64,000 bases of DNA from an uncultured Cohaesibacter sp. (lineage in GTDB: Bacteria > Pseudomonadota > Alphaproteobacteria > Rhizobiales > Cohaesibacteraceae): the NCBI RefSeq assembly GCF_963676275.1, contig NZ_OY781091.1:62001-126000 (forward strand), given 5' to 3'. Every line of letters begins with the position of its first letter. The stretch's first letter is position 1. Shown here piece after piece: positions 16,898 through 24,989 of this stretch. A program made the translations under genes and the position numbers. A model generated the notes under the pieces. The model searched no databases and was not told where the DNA came from. It saw nothing but the letters and a program-made list of their open reading frames with translations.

Positions 16898-17827
16898 TCA
16901 GCCCGGCTTTGGCTGACTGCGATATTGCATGCGATATTCTGAAGGAGAACGGTCTGTCTTCTGGCGAAACAGGCGACAGAAATAGTTGCTGTCGGTAAAG
17001 CCGCAGCTGGTGGCCACTTCCTTGATCGTCATGCCATAATTGCGCAGCAGGTGCTTGGCCTGCTCCAGACGCACCAGATTGAGATATTCGTTGAAGGAAG
17101 TCTGAAATTCCTTCTGGAACAGATGGGAAAGATAATTGGGCGTAATGGAGAAGGCATAGGCCACGGATTCCCGGCTCAGATGCTCGGAAAAATGGTCTTC
17201 GATATGCTCCTTGATCGCCTGAGCCAGGGCAGAACTGCGCGAGGTTGCGGTCACCTGAATATTCATCAGATCCTGCACATGGGCAACGAGTGCGCGCACC
17301 AGATAGACCGGCGTCGACTTGTCCTGCGGTCGCATGACCAGTTCATTCAGAGCATTCAGTATGAAGGTTCCGCTGCGCGGTCCTCTGCGCGGCAGATCAA
17401 ACTTGGCAATGCAGCTCTGTTTCTCGCCATCCCAGCGGGAGAGCGAAATTCCGACGCGCTGCTTGCCAAATAGCAGATCAAGCATTTCCACCTCGCTGTC
17501 CGACCATTGCGGATCATTCCAGCCATTGGCTGGCACAAACAGTGCCATGGAGGAGGTTTGGCTGATCTGGGTTGGGCGACCAAGCTTGTCGCCTATGGTC
17601 TGCTCCAGTTTGCCAGAGAGGATGAAGCCGATGCGCGGGAAGGGTATTTGATAGGCCAGCTTCGGTCTCTGCTTCCTTTCAGGGGCGAAGATCACCCGGT
17701 CGATCTTGGGAATCGCCTTGAGAAATTTGCCATATTCGCCCTGAGAGATCAGCTCGATCTGCCCGGCATTGTCCGGCATGGGCTCTCTTGCCCGTTTGGT
17801 TTCACTATTCGCTGAAGCTGTGCGCAT
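16898..17827 (-). CDS. AraC-family transcriptional regulator
   Basis: A 309-aa protein with an N-terminal sugar-sensing cupin-like part (~30-180) and a C-terminal double helix-turn-helix (~210-305, including EVATSCGFTDSNYFCRLFRQKTDRSPSEYR). E. coli carries an AraC-family gene (yijO) beside its frwD gene, so the position is conserved in kind. It is the most likely reader of the repeated element at 10673, 10954 and 20724. The first ATG has a weak GGAAGA; an in-frame ATG at 17779 with AAGAGAG is a possible alternative start. It is last in the minus-strand group after frwC. Confidence 0.9.
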   Translation of the reverse strand: MRTASANSETKRAREPMPDNAGQIELISQGEYGKFLKAIPKIDRVIFAPERKQRPKLAYQIPFPRIGFILSGKLEQTIGDKLGRPTQISQTSSMALFVPANGWNDPQWSDSEVEMLDLLFGKQRVGISLSRWDGEKQSCIAKFDLPRRGPRSGTFILNALNELVMRPQDKSTPVYLVRALVAHVQDLMNIQVTATSRSSALAQAIKEHIEDHFSEHLSRESVAYAFSITPNYLSHLFQKEFQTSFNEYLNLVRLEQAKHLLRNYGMTIKEVATSCGFTDSNYFCRLFRQKTDRSPSEYRMQYRSQPKPG

Positions 17828-17932
17828 GGGTCTTCCAATCCCAACAAGTCCCCACGATTGCGGAATTCCAATCTGTTTTCTGACTATACGCTCACGGGAT
17901 ATATTCAGAAATTGGCATTATCGGCATTGCTG

Positions 17933-18433
17933 TCACTTCTGTTCGGCCAATGGATCTGTTTGATGATTGTCCGCAATGAAGGAGGCGAGTGTTTCGACAA
18001 CGAGACGATGGTCTTCTGCCTGTGGCAGACCGGAAACGGTGACCACGCCAATGCACCCGGCTCCCTTCACCCTGAGCGGAAAGGCACCACCAAAGGGACC
18101 ATAATCGGCTCGGCTGAGCAGTGACTTTTCCTCTATCGTGGTGCCCTTGGACTCATAATAATGCTTCATATACCAGGAGCTGTGTTCGAACCGCTCGACG
18201 AGCGCCCGCTTGCGCGCAATCCATCCGGCATTGTCCGCGCTCGTGCCTTCCATGGCATGCGAAAACAGGCAGCGTCCATTGACGGTGATGTCGATGGCGA
18301 CACTATTGCCGGCCATCTTCGCAGCCGCACGCAAGGCGCAACCAAGCTCAAAGGCCAGATCTGCACCAAAAGCAGGCAGAACAAGGCGCTCCTCCTGTTC
18401 GATCAATTCATCCAGAAAACCGGTCTTTGTCAT
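17933..18433 (-). CDS. HbpS/UPF0303-like (haem-degrading domain) protein
   Basis: A 166-aa cytoplasmic protein resembling the UPF0303/HbpS fold: N-terminal helix, central SVAIDITVNG strand region and a glycine-rich end (YGPFGGAFPLRVKGAGCIGVVTVSG, spanning ~112-135). Members are annotated as haem-degrading domain proteins, but many are found beside sugar or glycolate catabolic genes with unproven roles. It is 8 bp downstream of the RmlD-like gene and evidently in the same operon. Its function in this locus is unknown. Confidence 0.8.
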   Translation of the reverse strand: MTKTGFLDELIEQEERLVLPAFGADLAFELGCALRAAAKMAGNSVAIDITVNGRCLFSHAMEGTSADNAGWIARKRALVERFEHSSWYMKHYYESKGTTIEEKSLLSRADYGPFGGAFPLRVKGAGCIGVVTVSGLPQAEDHRLVVETLASFIADNHQTDPLAEQK

Positions 18434-18441
18434 TTTCTACC

Positions 18442-19305
18442 TCACAGGGTGAAACGGAAATCGGAGATGCAATGCTCCATGCCGACATGGCTTGGCGGGA
18501 AGATTACACCAAGAGACGCCAGCTTGTCTGTAGCAAGTCGGATATCCCGGCGCGCCGGAGCCTCGACCATTTCGAGCAATTCCTCCACGCGCTCGCCCAG
18601 CCCCATCAGCCTGAGGCAGATTTCCGCCAGTTCATAGCGGGAGAGATCATTGCGGCTGCCGACATGATACAGGTCCGGCTTGCATTCCAGAATCGCCTCA
18701 AAGCGATCAAGCAGATCATGCACATAGGTGATGCCGCGGAACTCGTTGCTGCGTTCCTGCAATCGCTTGCCCGCCATCAGCGATTGGGCGACATTCCAGA
18801 CAACGCCGGGGGACATGCCGGTGCCCCGCTCGGGCAAACCGAACAGCCATGTGAAGCGCAAGGTCCACAATTTTTCAAGATGATTGCGCAGCTCTGCTTC
18901 CGCTTCAAGCTTGGTCTCTCCATAAACCGTATCGGGTTTTGCCTGATCCTCTTCCCGGTAGGGCCCTTCTTCGCTGTTGCCGTTGAACACCTGTTCGGAA
19001 CTGATGAATACCATGCCGGCACCGGCCTTTTGCGCCGCCTTGGCGAGCGAGACGGCACCGCCGACATTGATTTTTCTGGCAAGCTCGGGATGCTCGTTGC
19101 AAAAGGCCGTGGCGGCCACGGCCGCAGCATGCAGTACCAGATCTGGCTTGAAGCTTGCGAAAGCGGATGCGACAAGATCCTCGTTATTGATATCCAGCGT
19201 ATCGACATCCGTTGCCAGAATGTCAAAACGATCAGCGAACCGCTGGACAAACCGGCTTCCGAAAAAGCCGTTGGCTCCGGTGATAAGAATACGGCGCTTG
19301 GCCAT
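18442..19305 (-). CDS. RmlD-like NAD(P)-dependent sugar reductase/epimerase
   Basis: A 287-aa extended short-chain dehydrogenase with the dinucleotide motif GANGFFG near the start and the catalytic YxxxK (YGETK). Similarity is closest to dTDP-4-dehydrorhamnose reductases. The ATG at 19305 follows AGGAG; the longer open frame upstream lacks a start signal. No nucleotide-sugar synthesis genes are nearby, so a classical rhamnose role is doubtful. Within this PTS/radical-enzyme locus it may interconvert a sugar, sugar alcohol or small ketone. That is inferred only from position. Confidence 0.82.
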   Translation of the reverse strand: MAKRRILITGANGFFGSRFVQRFADRFDILATDVDTLDINNEDLVASAFASFKPDLVLHAAAVAATAFCNEHPELARKINVGGAVSLAKAAQKAGAGMVFISSEQVFNGNSEEGPYREEDQAKPDTVYGETKLEAEAELRNHLEKLWTLRFTWLFGLPERGTGMSPGVVWNVAQSLMAGKRLQERSNEFRGITYVHDLLDRFEAILECKPDLYHVGSRNDLSRYELAEICLRLMGLGERVEELLEMVEAPARRDIRLATDKLASLGVIFPPSHVGMEHCISDFRFTL

Positions 19306-19498
19306 GCTGAAACTCCTGTTGAACTGATAGATGATTGGCTGCGTTGAAAGGATCGCGACGGGAGAAAGGAAAGATCGGCTCCGGGCTGTCGGATCATGCA
19401 GCAAACGGGCTTTGGCTGCCTTGCCATTGCTTCCCGACCCGAGGTCTGACAGTTGAGACCGCGCGTGCCGGGAAGGCATCCTTTGAGATCGGCTGGAT

Positions 19499-19530
19499 AA
19501 GGCGAAGCTGGCTATCACCAGTTTCGCCTT
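19499..19530 (-). terminator. Stem-loop after frwC
   Basis: A 13-bp stem (AAGGCGAAGCTGG with CCAGTTTCGCCTT, one G-T pair) with a 6-base loop begins 14 bp after the frwC stop. It has no long T tract. It may trim or attenuate transcription into the RmlD-like gene, which starts 193 bp further on. Confidence 0.5.
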
Positions 19531-19544
19531 GGCAAACCGGTTCG

Positions 19545-20615
19545 TTAGCCGATCTGAATATCCAGACTCAGATCGTCCTCGAGCGCAAGGTCGGGTTCTT
19601 TTCGGGCAGTAACGGTCTTGAGCAGATTGACGATAAGAGCCGTTGAGACACCTCCCACTGCCAAAGCAATCAGGAAGCCGAAGCGGCCATCAACCACGGG
19701 CAGTACGATCAGTCCGGCCCATGCCGCATAGGATTTCACCCCGAGAATGGCTGCGGTCACGCCGCCAATGGCGGTCCCGATCATGATCGAGGGAATGACG
19801 CGCAGGGGATCCGCCGCAGCGAAAGGAATGGCGCCCTCCGTAATCCCGACACAGCCCATCAGGATAGCCGCCTTGCCCGCTTCTTTCTCGGATGGTCCAT
19901 AAAGCTTGCTGCCGCCAATGAGAGCCGCAATGCCCATTCCGATGGGGGGGACAGCAACGGCGACCGAGCTGATACCTGCGATATTATACAATCCTTCTCC
20001 AACGCAAAGAACGACGAAGGCATAGGCAACCTTGTTGACCGGCCCTCCCATGTCAAAGGCGATCATCAGCCCCATGATCGTGGCAAGAATGACGATGGAA
20101 CCGGACTGGAAGCCCTTGAGCCATTCTGTCAACCAACTGGTCATGGCGGAAATGGGCGCTCCGATGACCCACATCATCAGACCAGCCACGATGAAGGTGC
20201 CGATAACGGGAATGACCACAATGGGCATCACCGAGCGGAAGACTTTGGGCACCGGTATCTTTTTCATATAGAAGACGACGATACCAGCGATGAGACCGGC
20301 AATGATCGCTCCCAGAAAACCGGCTCCAAGATTATTCCCCACCATCGCACCGATGGCAGCCGGTGCCAATGCAGGCCTGTCGGCGATGGAAAAGGCGACA
20401 TAGGCAGCAAGAATCGGCACCATCAGGGTGAAGCCGACAACACCGATATCAAACAGGTCCTTCAGAAATTTCGTGTCGGGAACAGCCCCTTTGCCCGAAA
20501 GCATAACGGCCAGCGCCAGAAGAATACCACCGGCAACGACGAATGGGATCATGTAGGAAACACCTGTCATGAGGTGTTTTCTTGTTCCCTTCAAGATTAT
20601 AAGCAGATCATCCAT
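19545..20615 (-). CDS. frwC: Fructose-like PTS EIIC permease
   Basis: A 356-aa membrane protein with about ten hydrophobic segments. It carries the EIIC(Fru) hallmarks MTGVSYMIPFVVAGGILLA, FDMGGPVNKVAYAF and GVTEGAIPFA-type residues (MGCVGITEGAIPFAAADPLR region, ~265). It transports and phosphorylates the sugar with FrwB/FrwD and PtsA. I use the ATG at 20615, which aligns with the MNELVQILK-like opening I recall for E. coli FrwC. The frame is open to 20666, and a TTG near 20645 with GGAGGGCGGGAG upstream is another possibility. It heads the minus-strand group frwC-rmlD-like-hbpS-like-araC. Confidence 0.9.
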   Translation of the reverse strand: MDDLLIILKGTRKHLMTGVSYMIPFVVAGGILLALAVMLSGKGAVPDTKFLKDLFDIGVVGFTLMVPILAAYVAFSIADRPALAPAAIGAMVGNNLGAGFLGAIIAGLIAGIVVFYMKKIPVPKVFRSVMPIVVIPVIGTFIVAGLMMWVIGAPISAMTSWLTEWLKGFQSGSIVILATIMGLMIAFDMGGPVNKVAYAFVVLCVGEGLYNIAGISSVAVAVPPIGMGIAALIGGSKLYGPSEKEAGKAAILMGCVGITEGAIPFAAADPLRVIPSIMIGTAIGGVTAAILGVKSYAAWAGLIVLPVVDGRFGFLIALAVGGVSTALIVNLLKTVTARKEPDLALEDDLSLDIQIG

Positions 20616-20723
20616 TTTCTTTACAGGATATCGACTTTTTGACAAGTCAACACTCCCGCCCTCCATTTTAGTAAACCTGATGCAGGATATCGCTTTGCCC
20701 CGGGCGTACCAGTGGACCAGATA

Positions 20724-20739
20724 GCTTTTAACTGGATGA
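20724..20739 (-). promoter_or_regulatory. Third, weaker copy of the putative AraC element, before frwC
   Basis: Read towards frwC, TCATCCAGTTAAAAGC matches the ptsA-side element (TCATCCAGAAAAAAGC) at 14 of 16 positions, 108 bp before the frwC start. A near-perfect palindrome (GATGACA-G-TGTCATC, 20735-20749) overlaps it. The rest of the 476-bp gap to 21092 shows no gene; TTGCGCAA near 20890 is a further palindrome. Confidence 0.45.
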
Positions 20740-21091
20740 CAGTGTCATCAACCCATATCAGGAGGACGATCACAACACGATGATCCAGACGGCTGTCATC
20801 GACCTTGCGAAAGGGGGCTGCAAGATCAGTGTTGGCTGATCCTGTTCTTGATGGATGGTTGTATTTATTTGCAGGATGTCACAAAACTTGCGCAAAATTG
20901 TGTAAGTATTTATAGTTAATGCGCGGCCAGAGGGGCGCAGCCAGTTGATGTCATGGATGCCGGATCAGGTGAACGGATATCAGGAGACGGACAACAAACA
21001 TCCTGTCCGCATCATCAGGGCCCCTTTTGCAGCCTAGGCCATTGAGCCTTGCGCGCATTGATATGCGAAATCATGATTGAGGATTGAGCCG

Positions 21092-22054
21092 ATGCCTCCA
21101 TTTCCCAAGCCTGATACCGACTATGCATATGATGCTCAGGAAGAAATCCTGAAACTGCGACAATGGCGCGACACCAAACCCGGGCGGCAGATACCGTCGC
21201 GCTCCGACGGCACTTTTCTGCTTGGCAGCTGGAATATTGCCAATCTCGGAGACGATCAGCAGACCCGCGATAGCGCTGACATGGCCATTCTGGCCGAAAT
21301 AATCAGCTGGTTTGATGTCATTGCGGTTCAGGAAGTGAAGGAAGATCTGTCAGACTTCCGCAAGATCATGCAGCAATTGCCACAAAGCTACAAAGCGGTC
21401 TTTTCCGACATGGCTGGCAATAATGAGCGCATGACTTTCATTTATGACAGTGCCCGAGTGCAACGGCTCGAGCTGGCCGGTGAAATTGCCGTGCCGCCGA
21501 GCGCTCATCGCTATATCAAGCTGCCGGGCATCGGCCAGAAATTTAATGGCTTTGACCGGAATCCCTTCGCCGTCGCCTTCCAGATCGAAGATCAGGTCTT
21601 CACCATCGTCAATGCCCATTTGTTTTACGGCACAGACAGCCAGCTTTCAAAGAATCGCAGGGCTCTGGAAACCTATGCCCTTGGTCGTTGGGCCGATTTA
21701 CGCGCCGAAAGGGGCGATGCCTATTCTGGCAATACCGTTGTCATTGGTGATCTGAACATGCCGGCGGCCCGTCGCGGCGACGAAATCTACGATGCTCTTG
21801 TCAAGCGTGGCCTCCATGTGCCTGCACATCAGTCCCGGATCGGGACCACGATCACGGAAGGCAAGCATTATGACCAAATGGCCTTTTTGCCCGAAGATGC
21901 CGGAAGATTATTCGTGACCGACGGAGTTTTCGATTTCGATGGAGCCATCTTCACCCAACTCTGGGATCGGGAAGGCAGACAGGGATTCGAAGCCTATATG
22001 CGCTATCACATTTCAGATCATCGACCAATCTGGGCGCAATTCCGTCTCGCCTGA
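21092..22054 (+). CDS. Endonuclease/exonuclease/phosphatase (EEP) family protein
   Basis: A 320-aa protein with the DNase I-like order of motifs: GSWNIANLG, a metal-binding Glu in AVQEVKE, NAHLFYG, VIGDLNMP and the final SDHRPIW. All catalytic positions of the family are present, so an Mg-dependent phosphodiesterase or phosphatase is expected; the substrate (nucleic acid, lipid or other) is not evident. I start it at the ATG at 21092, preceded by GAGG; a TTG 15 bases upstream is less likely. It stands alone between the frwC operon and a convergent LysR gene. Confidence 0.85.
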   Translation: MPPFPKPDTDYAYDAQEEILKLRQWRDTKPGRQIPSRSDGTFLLGSWNIANLGDDQQTRDSADMAILAEIISWFDVIAVQEVKEDLSDFRKIMQQLPQSYKAVFSDMAGNNERMTFIYDSARVQRLELAGEIAVPPSAHRYIKLPGIGQKFNGFDRNPFAVAFQIEDQVFTIVNAHLFYGTDSQLSKNRRALETYALGRWADLRAERGDAYSGNTVVIGDLNMPAARRGDEIYDALVKRGLHVPAHQSRIGTTITEGKHYDQMAFLPEDAGRLFVTDGVFDFDGAIFTQLWDREGRQGFEAYMRYHISDHRPIWAQFRLA

Positions 22055-22099
22055 GCTGTGCGGCAACAGTCTGGTCCGCGCGGCCTTTCAGGATGCTTC

Positions 22100-23029
22100 T
22101 CATCCAATACCCGGACCTGATCCGCGCGGCGGGATATTCTCGACCAGAAAATCGATGAGGGCGCGGATGCGTTTGGCGCGCTGGCTATTTTGCGGAAAAT
22201 AGAGATAGACCGGCGGATAGGTGCGCCAATAGGGTTCGAGCACCGGCAGAAAGGCATCGCGATCCGGCAGGCTGGCGTGGATTGGTTCAAACAGCCGGCC
22301 AACGCCGAAGCCTTGCCGAATGCCGTCACAGATCACCTCGATATCATTGGTCACCAGCCGTGAGGGCATGTCGATGGTCAGCTCTTCGCCATCCCGCTCA
22401 AGGATTAGCGGCAGGATGCGATTTGCCGTGATGAAGCGGTAGCCGATCAGCTTGTGGCGCGAGAGATCTGCCGGATCCTGCGGCATGCCATGGCAATTGA
22501 CATAATGCTGCGAGACATAAAGCCCTTCCCGGAAAGGCTCCCTCAAACGGCGGGCGACCATGCCTTCTTCCAGCCGGTCACCAAAGCGAATGCCCATGTC
22601 GAACCCCTGTTCAAGGATATCGACGGTGCCGTCATAGAGCGAGATTTCCAGATCAATCTCCGGATAAGTCCTGCAGAAGCGCCCGAGCAGGGGCTGAAGG
22701 ATCGTCAGGTAAGCGAAGCGGGCAACCGTGATCCGCACCGTCCCGCTCGGCGTCTGACCCAGATCCTGCACACTCTCCACCGCAAAGCGCAAGGATTGCA
22801 AGGCGTCGCCACTGCGATTGAGCAGCATCTGCCCGGCTTCGGTGATCTCCAGCCTTCGTGTGGTCCGGTAGAATAGCGGCACGCCCATGGTCTCTTCCAG
22901 CGCCTTGAGCGATTTGCTGACAGCGGGCGAGCCAAGCGCCAGCCGTCGCGCTGCCCCCGCAATGCTGCCTTCCGTCGCGATGGCATGAAAAACCGTCAGC
23001 TGGCCATAAAGCGCATTGTCCATCGGCAC
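22100..23029 (-). CDS. LysR-type regulator of the adjacent oxidoreductase operon
   Basis: A 309-aa LysR protein of the AaeR/DsdC-like general type: HTH at ~6-65 (GSIAGAARRLALGSPAVSKSL region) and an effector-binding domain to the end. I place the start at GTG 23029 because AAGGAG lies 7 bases upstream; ATG 23023 is the other candidate. It is divergent from the NAD(P)H-oxidoreductase gene at 23156 with a 126-bp shared promoter, the usual arrangement for regulators sensing quinones or electrophiles. Confidence 0.9.
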   Translation of the reverse strand: MPMDNALYGQLTVFHAIATEGSIAGAARRLALGSPAVSKSLKALEETMGVPLFYRTTRRLEITEAGQMLLNRSGDALQSLRFAVESVQDLGQTPSGTVRITVARFAYLTILQPLLGRFCRTYPEIDLEISLYDGTVDILEQGFDMGIRFGDRLEEGMVARRLREPFREGLYVSQHYVNCHGMPQDPADLSRHKLIGYRFITANRILPLILERDGEELTIDMPSRLVTNDIEVICDGIRQGFGVGRLFEPIHASLPDRDAFLPVLEPYWRTYPPVYLYFPQNSQRAKRIRALIDFLVENIPPRGSGPGIG

Positions 23030-23046
23030 GCCACTTCTCCTTATTC

Positions 23047-23061
23047 TTTCCAATTGGGAAA
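23047..23061. promoter_or_regulatory. Candidate LysR box
   Basis: TTTCC-AATTG-GGAAA fits the T-N11-A form and lies in the divergent promoter. It overlaps the TTG at 23053, which argues against that codon as the LysR start. Confidence 0.45.
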
Positions 23062-23155
23062 TAATAATTTGGCGAATGCTAGTCTAATCGTCAAGGGTCG
23101 GGGCTGCTATATCCGTTTCATCAAATCCGACAAGACACATAAAGGGACTATAACA

Positions 23156-23719
23156 ATGACAAAAATTCTGGTCATTTCCGGCCATCCCAATCTGGAGGCA
23201 TCGCTTGCAAACCGTACCATTCTGGGTGACCTGCAAGATGAGGCGGGCCTCACCATCGAGACCAGATGTCTCGATCGCCTCTATCCTGACTTCAACATCG
23301 ATGTTGCGGCCGAACAGGCAGCTCTCGTATCTGCTGATGTCATCGTCTGGCAGTTCCCCTTCTATTGGTACGCTCTTCCGGCGCTGATGAAAAAATGGGT
23401 CGATGACGTGCTGGTCTTCGGCTTTGCCCATGGGGTGGGCGGCGACAAGCTGCAAGGCAAGAAGATGGTTCTCTCCTTCACGACGGGGGCGGGGGCTGAG
23501 CTCTATAATCACGGTCAGGCGATGAACTTCACGGTCGAGGAATTTCTGCCGCCCCTGCGTCAGACCGCCAGCCTTTGCAGCATGGAGCTGCAACAGCCGA
23601 TCTATTCCAATGGCATGAGCTTCATTCCCGGTGTCAGTTCCGACGCGCATAAGGCCGAGGTCGAAGCCCGCGCCCATAATCATGCCGATAGGCTGATGGC
23701 CCTGATCCGCTCGCTCTGA
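23156..23719 (+). CDS. Flavodoxin-fold NAD(P)H oxidoreductase (MdaB/KefF-like)
   Basis: A 187-aa protein with the flavodoxin-like quinone reductase fold: ILVISGHPNLEAS start, then WQFPFYWYALPALMKKWVDDVL (a family signature near residues 65-86) and FTTGAGAE. It should be an FMN or FAD enzyme reducing quinones or electrophiles with NAD(P)H. The ATG at 23156 has AAAGGGAC upstream. It is first of a three-gene operon with a DUF1330 protein and an SDR, controlled presumably by the divergent LysR. Confidence 0.9.
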   Translation: MTKILVISGHPNLEASLANRTILGDLQDEAGLTIETRCLDRLYPDFNIDVAAEQAALVSADVIVWQFPFYWYALPALMKKWVDDVLVFGFAHGVGGDKLQGKKMVLSFTTGAGAELYNHGQAMNFTVEEFLPPLRQTASLCSMELQQPIYSNGMSFIPGVSSDAHKAEVEARAHNHADRLMALIRSL

Positions 23720-23748
23720 ACAAAGATACGGCAAAAAAGGAAAACCCC

Positions 23749-24042
23749 ATGAGCAAACCAGCCTATTTCGTCCTCGAAATCGCCATTCATGATGAGGAGG
23801 GCATGAAGCCCTATCTCGAGAATGTCGGGGCAACCATCGCCGCCTATTCGATCGAGCCCCTCGCCAATGGTGGCAGAGTTGTGCCGCTGGAAGGCGAAGC
23901 GCCCAATGGCAAGGTGGTGATGCTGAAATTCGACAGCATGGAAGATGCCCAATCCTGGTACGCCTCACCAGCCTATCAGGAGGTTTTGAAGCATAGGCTC
24001 GCCGCAGCAGACAACCGGGCCTACTTCGTTGAAGGGCTGTAG
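23749..24042 (+). CDS. DUF1330 family protein
   Basis: A 97-aa protein with the DUF1330 pattern (YFVLEIAIHD near the start, then VVMLKFDSMEDAQSWYASPAYQ around 60-80), a ferredoxin-like alpha/beta dimeric-barrel fold. No catalytic residue is evident. It lies 29 bp after the oxidoreductase gene and 35 bp before the SDR, so it is co-transcribed. Its biochemical role is unknown. Confidence 0.88.
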   Translation: MSKPAYFVLEIAIHDEEGMKPYLENVGATIAAYSIEPLANGGRVVPLEGEAPNGKVVMLKFDSMEDAQSWYASPAYQEVLKHRLAAADNRAYFVEGL

Positions 24043-24077
24043 ACCAGCCAAACCCAACCCGATCTAAGGATAAAAAG

Positions 24078-24830
24078 ATGCAAAATAATATCGAAAAAAA
24101 GATCGTCATCATCACCGGGGCCTCTTCCGGCATTGGCGAAGCAACCGCAAAACAGCTGGCATCCAAAGGAGCCAAAGTCGTGCTCGGCGCACGCCGCGCT
24201 GACAAGCTTGAGCAGATCGTGGCCGACATCAAGGCAACTGGTGGTGAGGCCATCTATCAGGCACTCGACGTGGCCAGTCAGGCCGACAATGACGCCATCG
24301 TGAAACTGGCAAAGGAAAGCTATGGCCGCGTTGATGCCATTTTCCTCAATGCCGGGCTGATGCCGAGTTCTCCTGTCTCTGCGCTCAAGACCGATGAATG
24401 GCACCGCATGGTCGATGTCAACATCACCGGTGTGCTGAATGGCGTGGCGGCTGTCATGCCTGAATTCACCACCCAGAAATCCGGGCACATTCTGGCTACT
24501 TCTTCGGTGGCCGGGCTGAAAGCCTATCCGAATGCCGCCGTTTATGGCGGCACAAAGTGGTTCGTGCGTTCCTTCATGGAAGTGTTGCGTATGGAATCGG
24601 CCATGGAAGGCACCAACATCCGCACGGCAACCATCTACCCGGCGGCCATCAATACCGAGCTGCTCGACACCATCAGCGACAAGGGCACGCAACAAGGCAT
24701 GAAGGCGCTTTATGACACCTACGGCATTGCTCCGGATCGCATCGCCGATGTCGTCAGCTTCGCTCTCAATCTGCCCGCAGATACCACCGTCAATGAATTC
24801 ACTGTCGGCCCGGCAAACCAGCCTTGGTAA
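24078..24830 (+). CDS. Short-chain dehydrogenase/reductase
   Basis: A 250-aa classical SDR with TGASSGIGEA cofactor motif near residue 14, NAG motif (FLNAGLMP), catalytic Ser in ATSSVAG and YGGTK for the YxxxK. It resembles oxidoreductases of unknown specificity that accompany LysR and quinone-reductase genes in proteobacteria. It is the last gene of the operon and is followed by stem-loops. Confidence 0.9.
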   Translation: MQNNIEKKIVIITGASSGIGEATAKQLASKGAKVVLGARRADKLEQIVADIKATGGEAIYQALDVASQADNDAIVKLAKESYGRVDAIFLNAGLMPSSPVSALKTDEWHRMVDVNITGVLNGVAAVMPEFTTQKSGHILATSSVAGLKAYPNAAVYGGTKWFVRSFMEVLRMESAMEGTNIRTATIYPAAINTELLDTISDKGTQQGMKALYDTYGIAPDRIADVVSFALNLPADTTVNEFTVGPANQPW

Positions 24831-24838
24831 CAGACGAG

Positions 24839-24864
24839 CCCCCTGCGCTCTATAATGCAGGGGG
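24839..24864 (+). terminator. Stem-loop after the SDR gene
   Basis: CCCCCTGC and GCAGGGGG form a perfect 8-bp stem with a 10-base loop 8 bp after the SDR stop. It has no T-tract. It is the first of three hairpins in this convergent gap. Confidence 0.5.
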
Positions 24865-24919
24865 CCATATATTGTGCAGGGAGCGGGCCATCAGTCAGCC
24901 CATTTTCCTTCAAACAAAA

Positions 24920-24939
24920 AAAGCCCCTTGCGGGGCTTT
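24920..24939. terminator. Bidirectional intrinsic terminator
   Basis: AAAGCCCC-TTGC-GGGGCTTT, preceded by a run of A (AAAAAA), gives a compact terminator best formed on the minus strand (T-tract after the stem) for dctM, and possibly usable for the SDR operon. Confidence 0.75.
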
Positions 24940-24947
24940 CAGTGTGT

Positions 24948-24972
24948 CTGCCCGGAAGCACCGTCCGGGCAG
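24948..24972 (-). terminator. Stem-loop after dctM
   Basis: CTGCCCGGA and TCCGGGCAG form a perfect 9-bp stem with a 7-base loop 17 bp beyond the dctM stop on its transcript. It is not followed by T, so it may stabilise the 3' end rather than terminate. Confidence 0.45.
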
Positions 24973-24989
24973 GGCCTAAGTGCCTCTTT

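Noticed and set aside
23030..23053. A longer LysR start at TTG 23053
   Set aside because: It overlaps the likely LysR box and lies upstream of the AAGGAG that serves GTG 23029.
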